The notes: generated by a model from the letters alone, not told the origin. 27,238 nt of DNA from Guillardia theta CCMP2712 (GCF_000315625.1 NW_005434435.1:21040-48277); one strand, 5' to 3'. Positions 1-11,149 are shown, counted from the stretch's first letter. Made by a program: numbers and translations.

Positions 1-2010
1 AGCATACCGCAGCACCTCCAAGTGCCCTCCCTGACTCGCCTCATGCGCGCATGTCCTGCCGTCATTGGCCTTCTCCCTTAGCAGCTCCTCCCCGCATGTC
101 TCTACAGCATACCGCACTACCTCCAAGTGCCCTCCCGCACTCGCCGCATTAGGGCATGTCCTGCCGTACTGGTCCTTCTCCCTCAGCACCTCCTCCCCGC
201 ATGTCTCTGCGACATACCGCACTACCTCCAAGTGCCCTCCCGCACTCGCCGCATTAGGGCATGTCCAGCCGTCATTGGCCTTCTCCCTCAGCAGCTCCTC
301 CCCGCATGTCTCTGCGACATACCGCACTACCTCCAAGTGCCCTCCCGCACTCGCCGCATGAGGGCATGTCCAGCCGTCATTGGCCTTCTCCCTCAGCAGC
401 TCCTCCCCGCATGTCTCTGCAGCATACCGCACTACCTCCAAGTGCCCTCCCGTACTCGCCTCATGCGCGCACGTCCAGCCGTCATTGGCCTTCTCCCTCA
501 GCAGGCTCCTCCCCGCATGTCTCTACAGCATACCGCACTACCTCCAAGTGCCCTCCCTCACTCGCCAAGTGCGCGCATGTCCTGCCGTCATTGGTCTTCT
601 CCCTCAGCAGCTCCTCCCCGCATGTCTCTACAGCATACCGCACTACCTCCAAGTGCCCTCCCGCACTCGCATAGTGTGCGCATGTCCAGCCGTCATTGGC
701 CTTCGCCCTCAGCAGCTCCTCCCCGCATGTCTCTGCAACATACCGCAGCACCTCCAAGTGCCCTCCCTCACTCGCCAAGTGCGCACATGTCTTGCGATAC
801 TCGTCCCTCTCCCTGAGCAGCTCCTCCCCGCATGTCTCTACAGCATACCGCACTACCTCCAAGTGCCCTCTCAGACTCGCCCATTGCGCGAATGTCGCGC
901 CATGTTCGTCCTTCGCCCTTAGCAGCTGCTCCCCGCATGTCTTCCCAACATACCGCACTACCTCCAAGTGCCCTCCCTCACTCGCCCAGTGCGCGCATGT
1001 CCTGCCGTCATTGGCCTTCTCCCTCAGCAGCTCCTCCCCGCATGTCTCTACAGCATACCGCACTACCTCCAAGTGCCCTCCCTCACTCGCCCAGTGCGCG
1101 CATGTCCTGCCGTACTCGTCCTTCGCCCTCAGCAGCTCCTCCCCGCATGTCTCTACAGCATACCGCACTACCTCCAAGTGCCCTCCCCCACTCGCATAGT
1201 GCGCGCATGTCTTTCCGTCATTGGCCTTCTCCCTCAGCAGCTCCTCCCCGCATGTCTGTACAGCATACCGCACTACCTCCAAGTGCCCTCCCGCACTCAC
1301 CGCATTAGGGCATGTCCTGCCGTACTGGTCCTTCTCCCTCAGCACCTCCTCCCCGCATGTCTCTGCGACATACCGCACTACCTCCAAGTGCCCTCCCTCA
1401 CTCGCCCAGTGCGCGCATGTCCTGCCGTCATTGGCCTTCTCCCTCAGCAGCTCCTCCCCGCATGTCTCTGCGACATACCGCACTACCTCCAAGTGCCCTC
1501 CCGCACCCGCCAAGTACACGCATGTCCAGCCGTCATTGTCCTTCTCCCTCAGCAGCTCCTCCCCGCATGTCTCTGCAACATACCGCACTACCTCCAAGTG
1601 CCCTCCCTGACTCGCCAAGTGTGCGCATGTCCTGCCGTCATTGATCTTCTCCCTCAGCAGCTCTCCCGCATGTCTCTGCAGCATACCGCAGCACCTCCAA
1701 GTGCCCTCCCTCACTCGCCAAGTGCGCGCATGTGCTGCCGTCATTGTCCTTCTCCCTCAGCACCTCCTCCCCGCATGTCTCTACAGCATACCGCACTACC
1801 TCCAAGTGCCCTCCCTTACTCGCCAAGTATGCGCATGTCCCCCCATACACAGCCTTCGCCCTCAGCAGCTCCTCCCCGCATGTCTCTACAGCATACCGCA
1901 CTACCTCCAAGTGCCCTCCCTGACTCGCATAGTGCGCGCATGTCTTGCCGAGATCGTCTTTCTCCATCATCAAGGTCTTCAGAGTCTCTTTCCCGCATTG
2001 TTTCTCTACC
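1..2010 (-). repeat. Tandem 105-bp repeat encoding 35-residue ankyrin units
   Basis: The word cctccaagtg recurs at 15, 120, 225, 330, 435, 541, 646, 751, 856, 961, 1066, 1171, 1276, 1381, 1486, 1591, 1694, 1799 and 1904. The spacing is exactly 105 except for 106 (435 to 541) and 103 (1591 to 1694). Each unit encodes a helix pair of the type TCAHxASEGGHLEVVRYAVE followed by TCGEELLREKxNDG. Canonical ankyrin units are 33 residues, so these carry two extra. Neighbouring units are nearly identical in DNA, which points to recent duplication or gene conversion. The array leaves the left edge. Confidence 0.93.
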
Positions 2011-4312
2011 GTCTTCAGTACCTCCACATGCCCATACTCCGCCGCCCAGTGCACCATCGACTTCCCTTTCTTGTCCTTCGCTCCTACCTCTGCTCCTGCC
2101 TCTATCAGCTCCCTCACGCTCCCCGCCCTCCCCAGCATCCCCGCTACATGCAGCCCTGTCCTCCCGTCCTCCGTCCGCTCGTCCATGTCGCATTCGGTCG
2201 CCTTCAGCAGCCCGATCAGCTCCCCCTGTCCTCGTACCACCGCCGTCACTGTCGGCGGCTCCCCGTGCTGGCCCGACCTTGACATCGACAAGCCGTACAT
2301 CCCGCACAGCCTCTTGCTCTGCTCTCGTCTGCCGTCATCGTCTGCTGGAGTCCGCGAGCTGATCTCGTACATCAGACCCGCCATTGTCCTCCAGTACACT
2401 GACTGCATCGACTCCTCCGCAAGTGCTTGACATTTGTTTTGTCCCTGAGTGTCTTCGATCCAGTGCCTGAGCTTATTGATCGCCATGTCCTTGACTCGGT
2501 TCGACAGCTCGATCGCCTCCTTGTAGTTTGACTCGTCGTTGTACCAGCCCGACTCCCTCGCCCTGCTCGCCTCCACCAGCCCCCAGCTCTCCTCCACGAT
2601 CGACCCCACAAGACCCTGATGGTACTTATAAAATGAATCGTATAATGCTGTCCTGAGCCGCTCCTGGATCCTCCCCTCCCACCCCCTCACGTCTCGCTCT
2701 ACCTCCCTCGCCAGGTTCTCCATCAGCCCTACGTACAGCTGCTTCCTCTTCCCCACAAAGTCCTCGATCGTCAAGCTCATCGTGTTCGCGTTGATCTTCA
2801 GCTCCAGCACCTTCACCCGCCTCCCCTCTACCTCCATGTACCGCGGCGTCTTCACCACCTCCAGGTACGACAGCGGCGGATACAACATCTCCCCCTCCCC
2901 CGGATACTGAGACACAAACGTCAAGCTCGCCCCCCGGTCGATCGCCCCGCAGCTGATCTCGAACACGATCGACTCTCCCTCCTCCCCGGCGTACTGCATC
3001 GCCTTCCTGACGTCTGTCGTCGTGCTCAGCAGCCCGTACTCGACTCCTCCGGACACCCCGAGCTCGTCCACGTTGAGGAAGCTCTCCGGCAGCCTCATCC
3101 CCTTCAGCCCCCTCCACACAACCCGCAGCCCTTCCGGCAGAGGCGTGTGACGAGACAGCTTCACGACCCCGCTGACGATGCAGTGGATGGTCGTCGTGTA
3201 CTTGTTGGGGAGCTTGCTGGAGTCTCGGAGGAGCTCGTTGGGAGCTCGAAGAACAGAGTTGTACTTGAAGTACATCGGCCCTGTCATAGCAAGCCTCTTG
3301 TCAGCCTTCTCACGCTCTCTTGCTCCTCTTTCCTCCCCCATGCTCCTTCTCCCTCTCTCGCTATCTCTCTCTTACCTGTGTAGAGCTGCAGCGCGATCAG
3401 CTCCGCCTCCTGTAGCCCCGCCTTGATCGCCGTGTCCAGCCCCTTCAGCTCCTCCATCCCTCGGATCACCCGCGTCCCGTCCGACAGCCTCCGCCTCCTC
3501 TCCGGGTCTGTCACGTTGAGCCACTCCTCCTTGGCTGTCGTCGTGATGTTGTAGTTGCTCGTCGTGAACGCTTCCTCCGCGTCCTTGCCCTTGCAGTGCT
3601 CCTCCTCTATCGCCTTCATCAGCTCCGTCTGAGGTAGCCCGATCCGCTCCATCAGCCCCCCGTAGTACTCCTCGATCTTCCCGTACACGGCCTCGCGTAC
3701 CTCCCCGCTGCCTGTACCGTCCGACTCATTCACCGCAAACTTGCTGTTGTGCGACGTCGCACCGTCTCCTCCCGCCCGCCCTCCTGCCTCTGCCGGCCTC
3801 CTCAGCGCCTCCTCGAGCCTCCTCCCTATCGCCGTCTGCCATAGAGCCGATAGAGCGCTTTCCGTCATCCCCTGTAGCCCCGCAAGAGGACTCGCCGCGC
3901 TCCCGCCGGGGATGCACTCCGCCATGACTCGGAGGATGTTGAGGTCGCCGAGGCTGCTGGTCTTGCGCTCGAGCTCCCACTCTCTTGCGACTCTGACCTC
4001 GTAGTCGTCGTACGAGAGCCTGTCAGGGCTGAGGGCCGACGCGTCGACGCCGAGAGCCATGCGGAGGTTGTTGAGAATCGTTTTGTATTCCTTTGAGTCT
4101 AGAGGGGTCTGAAAGAGCTTCTTGAGGTCAGAGCTGATGTCGTCGGGGATAGTCCAGCTGGTCGTCTGCTGGGCACTAGCTGGTGGATGAGCCGTGGGAT
4201 TGCTGATTTGAGCGAGAGCGGAGGTGTGGGCGAGCAGCACTTCATTCTTGACTCTCAAGGTCAAGAGCTCACGCTCAAGCTCTATGATCTCTCTCTGTAC
4301 ATCCTTCCCCAT
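1..4312 (-). CDS. Arginine-type mono-ADP-ribosyltransferase fused to a long ankyrin-repeat array (3' end outside window; two frame breaks)
   Basis: The first exon runs from the ATG at 4312 to 3376 and the second from 3280 leftwards past the edge. An upstream TTG in the same frame is not a likely eukaryotic start. Residues 1-30 are leucine-rich and helical, and residues to about 300 match no domain I know. The ADP-ribosyltransferase (ART) domain covers about residues 300-455. It opens with LYTGPMYFKYNSVLR, split by the intron, then has the R of VVWRG (about 369), STTTD (S about 398), SQYP and EGEMLYPP (E about 441 and 443). This is the R-S-ExE set of arginine-specific mono-ARTs, which move ADP-ribose from NAD to protein arginines. 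A helical linker (WYNDESNYKEAIE) and degenerate ankyrin repeats follow, then about nineteen 35-residue ankyrin units. There is no signal peptide, so a cytosolic or nuclear place is inferred. Small indels near 1665 and 504 break the frame, as described in separate entries. A paralogue starts at 25745. Domain calls are firm; an intact product is not. Confidence 0.8.
3281..3375 (-). other. Intron in the ART-ankyrin gene (95 nt, phase 1)
   Basis: The minus strand reads CACAG then GTAAGAGAG at the donor (GT at 3375-3374) and GCTATGACAG at the acceptor (AG ends at 3281). Removing these 95 bases joins the two reading frames and rebuilds the conserved ART opening LYTG-PMYFKYN, with the glycine codon split after its first base. 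Without splicing, both frames run into unrelated sequence. No cDNA is available, so this rests on splice signals plus family conservation. Confidence 0.85.
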
Positions 4313-4983
4313 GCCGTACCAGACTAGCAGGAGGGGACAAGGCTCAGCAGATCTCAACGCCTGTCACAAGCGTCATATCATCGAGAGTTGCTTTGAGGGG
4401 TGATTCGATCTTGTTGTCTTCCACAAAAAACTAAGGCTTGTCATCTACACACAGCACAAGTTTCTCTCCTTAGGACTTTCAGAGAGCTCTAGGACAACAC
4501 AGTCACAGCTGTGTCATCGCTAATATTCACGAGGATATGAAGGCTTTGATCCCATCATGTGCCGTGAGCTCTCTGTCCGTAGAGTTACAATCATTTGTTC
4601 CCTTGCAAGAATCATTCCACATTCTTAATTATCTCTTCTCTTAACTTCCGTTTTGTTGGAAGGGAAAGAGGGAAGAATGGCAGTATAACAAAAGGAAAAG
4701 CGCATAACGTTTCTAGCTTCCCTCTACTTGCAAACAAGAATGCCAAGAAAACATACAACAACCAGACAGGGAATATAATTCCCTCCTCTCATCTCCCTCT
4801 TTTTCCCTCCTCTTCTCCTTTCTTCTGTCTGCTGTCACATCTCCATCTCTCTGCAGCAGTTACAAGACATCTCTTACACTCTAGCGACATGACAAGCTTG
4901 TCGTCACCCTCCCTCAAGCTCCTTCCATCCTCTCTCCCTCTCTTCTCCCGCTCTTCAATCGCTTCCATTGTTATAAGCACTTT
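4313..4983. other. Upstream region of the ART-ankyrin gene, no gene seen
   Basis: The sequence is AT-richer than the genes, with a pyrimidine-rich part at about 4780-4960. Open frames on the plus strand lack any recognisable feature. The ART gene's promoter should lie in the first few hundred bases, but I cannot point to a clear element. Confidence 0.4.
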
Positions 4984-5860
4984 CACGACCACCCCTTCCT
5001 GTGACATGACCCTACCCTACCCTATAGAATACCATGGTTTCCGCGAATTAGATACGGGTGGAAAGTACCAGCCTACCCTACCTCTCTACAGAGTTAACAT
5101 TCTCCCACCCCACCACTTGAATCAGCGGGTTTGAGGTACCCCATCCACCCTTCCAAAAAGTCTACATGGACACCCACCATATGATAACCATTCGGGGAGA
5201 AGAGGGAGGGTGGGGGTACCATCTCACAAGACCACCCCCTGTACTGAAAGCACACGTACACCCACCCTACCACCCGTGTGAGACTTCAGCGTTTTAGGAA
5301 GGGAGGGCCTACCAACCGTACGGCCCTTTCATCAGCCTACTACCCCACCCCTGATCAGAAGTCAACCTGTTATTGTGGAGAGTACCGCGTCTGATCCCAT
5401 CAGTACGGGGGGTGGGGGTACCCGGGGTAATTACACGGGTACAGGTAGGGTACCCTACCCTCTCTACATCACTGTTATTCTCTTAAAGTACCGGTATCAG
5501 ACTCTGACTTAGGTGACCGACGGTAGGGGTAGACAATGTCGCACTACGTCAGTTGCTTTTGTCCGTTGGACTGGTCTTTACTCAAAGTTTTTAGACATTA
5601 GGTATCAGCAAACTTTGAAATCCTCCCCTCTGATTTCAGGATATCCGCAAAACTCTGTATGTACCTCCCGGAGTCCGCCTGAATCATGTAGTCACCAGTT
5701 ACCCGGTAGTACGGTAACCATTACCGGCCCCCAGTGCCGCCGCCCGGGCTCCGACCCGCCGGGGCCCGGGTCACTGAGGCCGGTGTACCGTACCGGGGCC
5801 CGCTGAAACTTCCAGGAGCGGCAATGGCGCGTTCAGCTAACGGTACGGTACGAGCCTCGG
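4984..5860. repeat. TACC/GGTA-rich stretch with GC-rich palindromes, no gene
   Basis: Words such as taccctacc, gggggtacc, ggtaccctaccct and accgtaccgg recur at irregular spacing, and many are palindromic around GGTACC or GTAC. A GC-rich part at 5745-5805 contains ggggcccgggtcactgagg (5761), whose reverse complement resembles cctcagtgaccgggcctgg at 20281. No coding pattern is visible. Confidence 0.55.
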
Positions 5861-6102
5861 AGCAGATGATGAGGTGCAGATGCAGTCCGTGAAGGAACGA
5901 GGGGCCGTGTTCCCAGGAAACGCAAACAGTCAGATCAGATCACACAAAAGCAGTATGTTGTGATGATGCAAGTGCGATGAACGAGTTAGAGAGACAGATC
6001 AGGTGGTGTTCGATTGGCGGGAAGAAGAAGTCGCTGAGAGTGAAGTCCTCAAACCCAATGAGATGCGAATGAGATGGAAAGCGAAGACGTTGAGATCTGA
6101 TT

Positions 6103-6210
6103 GAGAGGAAGCAGAGTGAGTCAGCGACAGTCTCCTGATGCTGGTCTCTGAGAGGAAGCAGAGTGAGTCAGCAAGTCTCCTCATGCTGGTCTCTTGAGAG
6201 GAAGCAGAAG
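6103..6210 (+). repeat. 47-bp tandem repeat, about 2.3 units
   Basis: The word gagaggaagcagagtgagtc starts at 6103 and 6150, with a third partial unit (gagaggaagcaga) at 6196. Units share gtctcctgatgctggtctct with small changes. Confidence 0.9.
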
Positions 6211-6493
6211 GCGGCGCTGCTCGTGGCCGTGGCGCTGGGGTGTGTGAGGGGGGAGGAGTGAAACGAACTCTGATCGATCAAACATTCAAGATCCGGAGTT
6301 ACACACTGTGCGAGCGAGTGCTCAGTGACCCGAGGAGCAGTAATGAGATCAGAGCCGGGAGCAGCTGAGATCCTCTGATCAGCACACGATGACTCTTGGG
6401 ACAGACGATGCTCGGCACGAACCAACTTGTCTCTTCGTCTCGGGTCGACGCGCGGCGTCAGGTGACCGATGGCAGCGTCTCACGCGGGAGAGT

Positions 6494-6667
6494 GGAAGAA
6501 GGTGTTGCCAAGACAAACAAGAGTCCGAGCAAAGTGACTCTAGAGCAAGATGGAAGAAGGTGTTGCCAAGACAAACAAGAGTCCGAGCAAAGTGACTCTA
6601 GAGCAAGATGGAAGAAGGTGTTGCCAAGACAAACAAGAGTCCGAGCAAAGTGACTCTAGAGCAAGAT
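6494..6667 (+). repeat. 58-bp tandem repeat, three perfect units
   Basis: The word ggaagaaggtgttgccaaga starts at 6494, 6552 and 6610, and the copies are identical. The period is not a multiple of three, so the overlapping open frames shift from unit to unit and are unlikely to be coding. Confidence 0.95.
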
Positions 6668-7343
6668 GGCGTGATGGGTGCGAGGGAGAGATGCATGGGA
6701 GGAGAGAAAGGAAAGCAAGTGATCATTCAATTTATTGACTGAAAAAGAAGGACAAACCGGAGCAAACAAAGGAGGGGAGGATAGAGCCAACAAATCCGCC
6801 TCAATAAAATACTAGGAAACGAAGGAGGCAGCGAAAACCGGCATTCAGGAGGAAGAGGTTGGAGACCTTGTCTTGTCCAAGGGGAGGATGGATGAAGACA
6901 TCGGGGGGGTTGGAATCGCGTCCATGAGAGAGGAAAGAGAGTGACTCAGTCGTCATGCTTCTGATGGTGGTCTTTGATAGCCACGTCAGCGGTCAGCACA
7001 AGACCAGATCCATTCCTCAGCACCACCCCCTCACCCACCACAGGGCCGAAGCCACCCCTCCACCATAGTCCATACACGCCAACTCTCATTAACGGGTAAC
7101 CCGGTCCGAGTCACTCGATCCCTTGCCAGAGAAGATCTCGCGAGACATCCTAGTAGCCTATGACCTGTCTACACACCCGGGTGCTATCTAGCCTAACAGT
7201 CTGACCTGACTACGGGTACTCCTGAGCTCGGTCCTCGGCGTTGAGCCAAGTAGGTTGGCGAGTGTCTGCCGGTACACTCGGAGGACTGTTTACGAAGCGG
7301 TGGCTCTTGCACACAGTCGCTCGGAGCTTGCGGAGTTGTGTGA
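6668..7343. other. Gene-poor stretch upstream of the surface protein gene
   Basis: No supported open frame or RNA gene is visible. A small palindromic word cgggtaacccg lies at about 7093. The missing 5' exon of the surface protein may lie here or further left, but I cannot identify it. Confidence 0.4.
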
Positions 7344-10127
7344 CACTGGAATGAGTTTCAAAGTCTCAAAGACTTTGAAATTCTCGGGACTCGACGGGCG
7401 GGATTTACCTCACCTAGTTATGAGGCGATGTTGGTATTGAGCACTGAGACGGCTACTGTATCGGGGTATCTCTACCAGAACCTGACGGTCCAAAGAGCTC
7501 AGTTTGGATCATCTGCTCAAGAGTTCTTCCAAGGGATCTCAGTGAACTATCTATTCAGCCCACGTGTCCTTGAGCAGTCAATCGATAAGACGGCAACCAA
7601 CGCAAACTTCTCAAACACTTACGGACTGCAAGCCGGAGATCTTCTGTGGGCTCTGACAGGTGTAAAAGCCCATGAAGGGGGCAATTTGGGGTACATAGAA
7701 GTGATGGAGTATCAGTCGGACGGCAGTGTGCGTCGAGAAATGATCCCTGAATGCACGATATATCAGATTCCCTTCTCGCTTTCGCAGGCTACCAGCGTGT
7801 CAGCGGGTGCGCTTGTGCAGACAATAGCGAAGCCTGCCTACTTCAACCCTCCATACATTATCGATTCCGATGATACATGGGTAACAATGTCGAGGACATC
7901 CGACTTTGCAGTTGGAGACATCGTGAGCGATGGCTCTTCAGCTCTCGAAGTGACAGCTATCAACACTGCAGACAGCAAAATCACATTAAAAAGATTGTTT
8001 GATGAAGATCAAGATCCTCCTTACACAGGGTACCTTGTGAAGATTGAGGGTCTGAGGCTCCTCAACTCAACTCTTGACACAGACGTTATGGACCCTTCTG
8101 ACTCTGCTACCTTCAGCATCTCCTTGCACACTCTAGTCTCAGACTTCTACTCCCCGGGTGACTTCGTGTGGATATGCGACGGGTCTAGAGGCTTGTTTCG
8201 AGTACAAGCTGTCGGAGATTACTCCATGGACGTTACTCCATACAGTATTATTCAAGGAATATCATTCTCAAAAGACAAAGCAGTATTGTTCAAGTACGAG
8301 AGATTTGACGTTCTGAACGGTGACGCGTTATCCCCCGGTGACAGCGTCATGTTCACGTGGGGTTATGTCATATTCATGTTGTTTGCTTCTGTCGATCTGT
8401 TAAACACGGGTGGCACAGCACAAGTCATCTCATCCTCTGCGAACGAAGTCCGCCTCACCTTCACCTCAGGAGGATATGGCCCAGACCATACTATTGCATG
8501 GTTTTATGACGTACATTTCACCCATCAGCTACTGCCGATCTCCAAGAAGAGCTTCGCCACGTCCAAGCTTGCTCTAGACATTGACTCGACCGTAACGCGC
8601 GTCATCCTCTTCGACGCCTCCGGGTTCCTAGCCGGCGACAGCATCGTCATCGACGATGAGATCATGACCATAGACAACCTCAACGGCAACCTCCTCCATG
8701 TCTCTCGAGCTCAAGCAGGCACCGCTCCTGCTCCTCACAAGCTCGCTGCATCAGTCGCATGGACCGCTCCCATAGCCAAGACGTCCTCGCCAGTGTCTGC
8801 CGTAACTCCTATGACTCGGCGCGACCAGCACCTGAGATACATTGCCCAGCAGGGCTCCATCGCCCTTCCCAGCTCGATCTTGCAGGCCTCCAGCAGCTAC
8901 CAAGACGTCTGGGCACAGCTCGACGAGGAGATCATCATGATCCGGCAGCCCGCCTCAGGTGTCGTCCCCGAGGATGATCGCGGGCTGAGAGGAACGTCGG
9001 CGACTGCTCACGTGACCAACACGCCCTACAACATCCCCAACGCGGTCTTCTCCTGGCAGCTCAACGTCAGGTCAAGTCTGCTGGGCTTGTCGGGCTTCTC
9101 AGCTCTGCCTGTGTACAGCATGAACGCTGCTGGAGTGATCGCAGTGTCAGGAGTCCACGTGCTGTCGGGAGGAGCCGGAGTGACAAGCCAGCCATCCTTC
9201 CAGCTGAGCCTCAACAGGTTCATCGACAGCGACGCCCAAGGGCAGGCGGTCGGAGGAGCGACTTACTCCTACCGCCCTCTGATCCAGCAGACTTACCTCG
9301 GGGTCGACCTGACAAACAAGTTCACCAAGAGACTCATCAGGCCAACTGTGACCTACCCCGTGACGTACCAGCCTTGGAGGTTCCCAGCAGACCCTCTCCA
9401 CTTCCAGGACAGGATGGACGGGTATGACCCGAGCTCAGACAGCTCACTGCTGTCTCCTACCAACGGCTCCAACGCCATCAACGCCAGCTCTCCGATCCCT
9501 CACGAGCCAGGCTCGCCCGTGTTCGTGCTCGACTCCTTCGGTCAGATGCTCGGCGATCAGGCTGTACCCCAGCAGAGCCTGTCGGTGTCAGACGGCGGCG
9601 CGTACTCCTACTCCATCACCAGCCGACCGTCCGTGCTGGACTCTACCTGGAGCAGCCCGGCCCTGCTCATCGTGTCGACGTCATCGGCTACGACAGCCGA
9701 CATGTACTTCAACGACACCATTGCGGGCTCCTACTCCAACGGTCAGAAGTCCGCTCTGCTTTCTGCTAGCAGCAGGATGTTCGCTTGGAAGACAGACCCG
9801 CGCAAGCTTGCTGTGATCGTCGGGGCCTCAGCAGCAGCCATGTCTACACAAGCAAATGCAAGCTCGTCGACGACTCCAGCAGGAGGTCAGAACATCGGAG
9901 CCATCATCGGAGGCGTCATCGGGGGCGTGGTAGGAGCAGGTCTGCTCGGCCTGCTCGCCTACAAGCTCCTCCTGCTCAAGGCCGTCGGCAAGGCAGTAGA
10001 CGTGGAGATGGTGCCTGTCTACCTGCCTCAAGCCTATCCTGCCCTTGACGTGGAGTACGCCGCTGCAGCTGCGATGCCTGTTGGTACTCCAGCGTACGGC
10101 CAGCAGCCCATGGCTCTCGGCATGTGA
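7344..10127 (+). CDS. Large single-pass membrane surface protein, 5' exon(s) probably missing
   Basis: The first ATG of the open frame is at 7428, giving 899 residues to the TGA at 10125, but the frame is open back to 7344 and no signal peptide is present. An upstream exon is likely; CACCTAG ending at 7417 is a possible acceptor. The long N-terminal part is rich in Ser, Thr and Asp with sequons such as NLT, NST and NGS. Modules recur around a GD core: FAVGDIVSDG, FYSPGDFVWICDG, LSPGDSVMF and FLAGDSIVIDDEIMTI. The last continues into LHVSRAQAGTAPAPH, a pattern I know from bacterial and phage-tail-like beta modules. A Gly-rich hydrophobic helix at about residues 823-850 (9894-9977) is followed by a 49-residue tail rich in Ala, Pro and Tyr. 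The topology suggests a cell-surface protein with its N-terminal side outside. Base composition becomes clearly GC-richer after about 8560. The function is unknown. Confidence 0.72.
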   Translation, partial: HWNEFQSLKDFEILGTRRAGFTSPSYEAMLVLSTETATVSGYLYQNLTVQRAQFGSSAQEFFQGISVNYLFSPRVLEQSIDKTATNANFSNTYGLQAGDLLWALTGVKAHEGGNLGYIEVMEYQSDGSVRREMIPECTIYQIPFSLSQATSVSAGALVQTIAKPAYFNPPYIIDSDDTWVTMSRTSDFAVGDIVSDGSSALEVTAINTADSKITLKRLFDEDQDPPYTGYLVKIEGLRLLNSTLDTDVMDPSDSATFSISLHTLVSDFYSPGDFVWICDGSRGLFRVQAVGDYSMDVTPYSIIQGISFSKDKAVLFKYERFDVLNGDALSPGDSVMFTWGYVIFMLFASVDLLNTGGTAQVISSSANEVRLTFTSGGYGPDHTIAWFYDVHFTHQLLPISKKSFATSKLALDIDSTVTRVILFDASGFLAGDSIVIDDEIMTIDNLNGNLLHVSRAQAGTAPAPHKLAASVAWTAPIAKTSSPVSAVTPMTRRDQHLRYIAQQGSIALPSSILQASSSYQDVWAQLDEEIIMIRQPASGVVPEDDRGLRGTSATAHVTNTPYNIPNAVFSWQLNVRSSLLGLSGFSALPVYSMNAAGVIAVSGVHVLSGGAGVTSQPSFQLSLNRFIDSDAQGQAVGGATYSYRPLIQQTYLGVDLTNKFTKRLIRPTVTYPVTYQPWRFPADPLHFQDRMDGYDPSSDSSLLSPTNGSNAINASSPIPHEPGSPVFVLDSFGQMLGDQAVPQQSLSVSDGGAYSYSITSRPSVLDSTWSSPALLIVSTSSATTADMYFNDTIAGSYSNGQKSALLSASSRMFAWKTDPRKLAVIVGASAAAMSTQANASSSTTPAGGQNIGAIIGGVIGGVVGAGLLGLLAYKLLLLKAVGKAVDVEMVPVYLPQAYPALDVEYAAAAAMPVGTPAYGQQPMALGM

Positions 10128-11149
10128 GAAGCGCGGCTACTTGATGATCCGGCAGGCAGCGGCTGATGCTGCTGTCTGCCTCGTAGAGCTCGATACGAGC
10201 GATCCTTTCTATCGCATGAGAATGAAAATGATTTGTAGAATCAAGAGAGGAGGAGGTAGAGCTTGGGAGGTACGCGAGACTGACACAGCGAGGCAGGTAG
10301 CAAGAGATATGACACTCACTGCAGGACATCACAGGAACACCTTTTCAAGGGAGCGATGCTACTGAAAGAACATCACATCTTGGTAAGCACATGGATGGAA
10401 TCCCTGAATGTATTCGAGGTTTGTCAGGGGCAAGCTGAATCTGAAAGAGGCAAGTCAAGCCAGACATCTGCCCAAGGTTTCTCAAAGCATGAGTGGATTC
10501 AGTCCATGCAGGAGAGGGTGTCGTCAAAACAGGCTCCTCCCTTCTATAGGTTTGAAGTCTCGAAGAGGAGAGGAGAGGAGAGAAGCGGAGAGGAGATCAG
10601 GAGAGGAGTCTTGTTACACTTCCTTGACCCCCACTTTCTTTCGTGCTTCTGGTTTCCAGGTGACTTCGGGGACTCTATGACCCCTTCCTCGGACGCATTG
10701 AACTGGCACCCACACGCGTCAACTTCCACAAATTGGATTGGTAGGGTGATGCAACCTGATAGTGAGAGGTCAGGGAGTGACGTCACCAGGCGAGGTAAAA
10801 ATATAGAGAGATGCAACAAAGTTGAGACCAGGTCCTGATCTTCAGTATCCTACGGGTCTTACAGATATGTTACTCAGAATACCAAAGTTTAGTGGAGTAA
10901 AAGCGAGCACTAGCCCGCATAGACAGACATTGGGGTGGAGGAAGAGAAGAGCTGAGAGGTAGAGAGCAAGACGCGCTTCTATCAGGTACAATCAAGGCTG
11001 ACCGCAACATTGCCCGACAAGCTGAGAAAGCTTCAGCCCCCTGCTCGACGCTCGTCTCACCGCCAGCTCTTGCCCCTAGCAGCACCAACAAGCTCTGTCC
11101 CTTCCCCGCCATCCCCGCCTCCCCTCCAGCTCCACCACGACCCTCCCCA
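10128..11149. other. Gene-poor stretch between two convergent genes
   Basis: It holds the 3' flanks of the surface protein (plus) and of the U-box fusion (minus). A purine-rich tract of gagaggaga words lies at about 10559-10611. No supported gene is seen. Confidence 0.45.

Noticed and set aside
65-2362. Long plus-strand open frames rich in Ser, Pro, His and Leu
   Set aside because: They are antisense shadows of the ankyrin array. The 105-base period keeps several frames open at once, and only the minus strand gives a known fold.
3339-3341. ATG inside the 95-nt intron as the start of the ART protein
   Set aside because: It would cut the conserved ART opening and leave a long upstream open frame unexplained. 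Splicing restores the family sequence exactly.
6389-6738. Three overlapping plus-strand frames over the 58-bp repeats
   Set aside because: The period is not a multiple of three, so every frame is repeated by chance and none shows coding structure.
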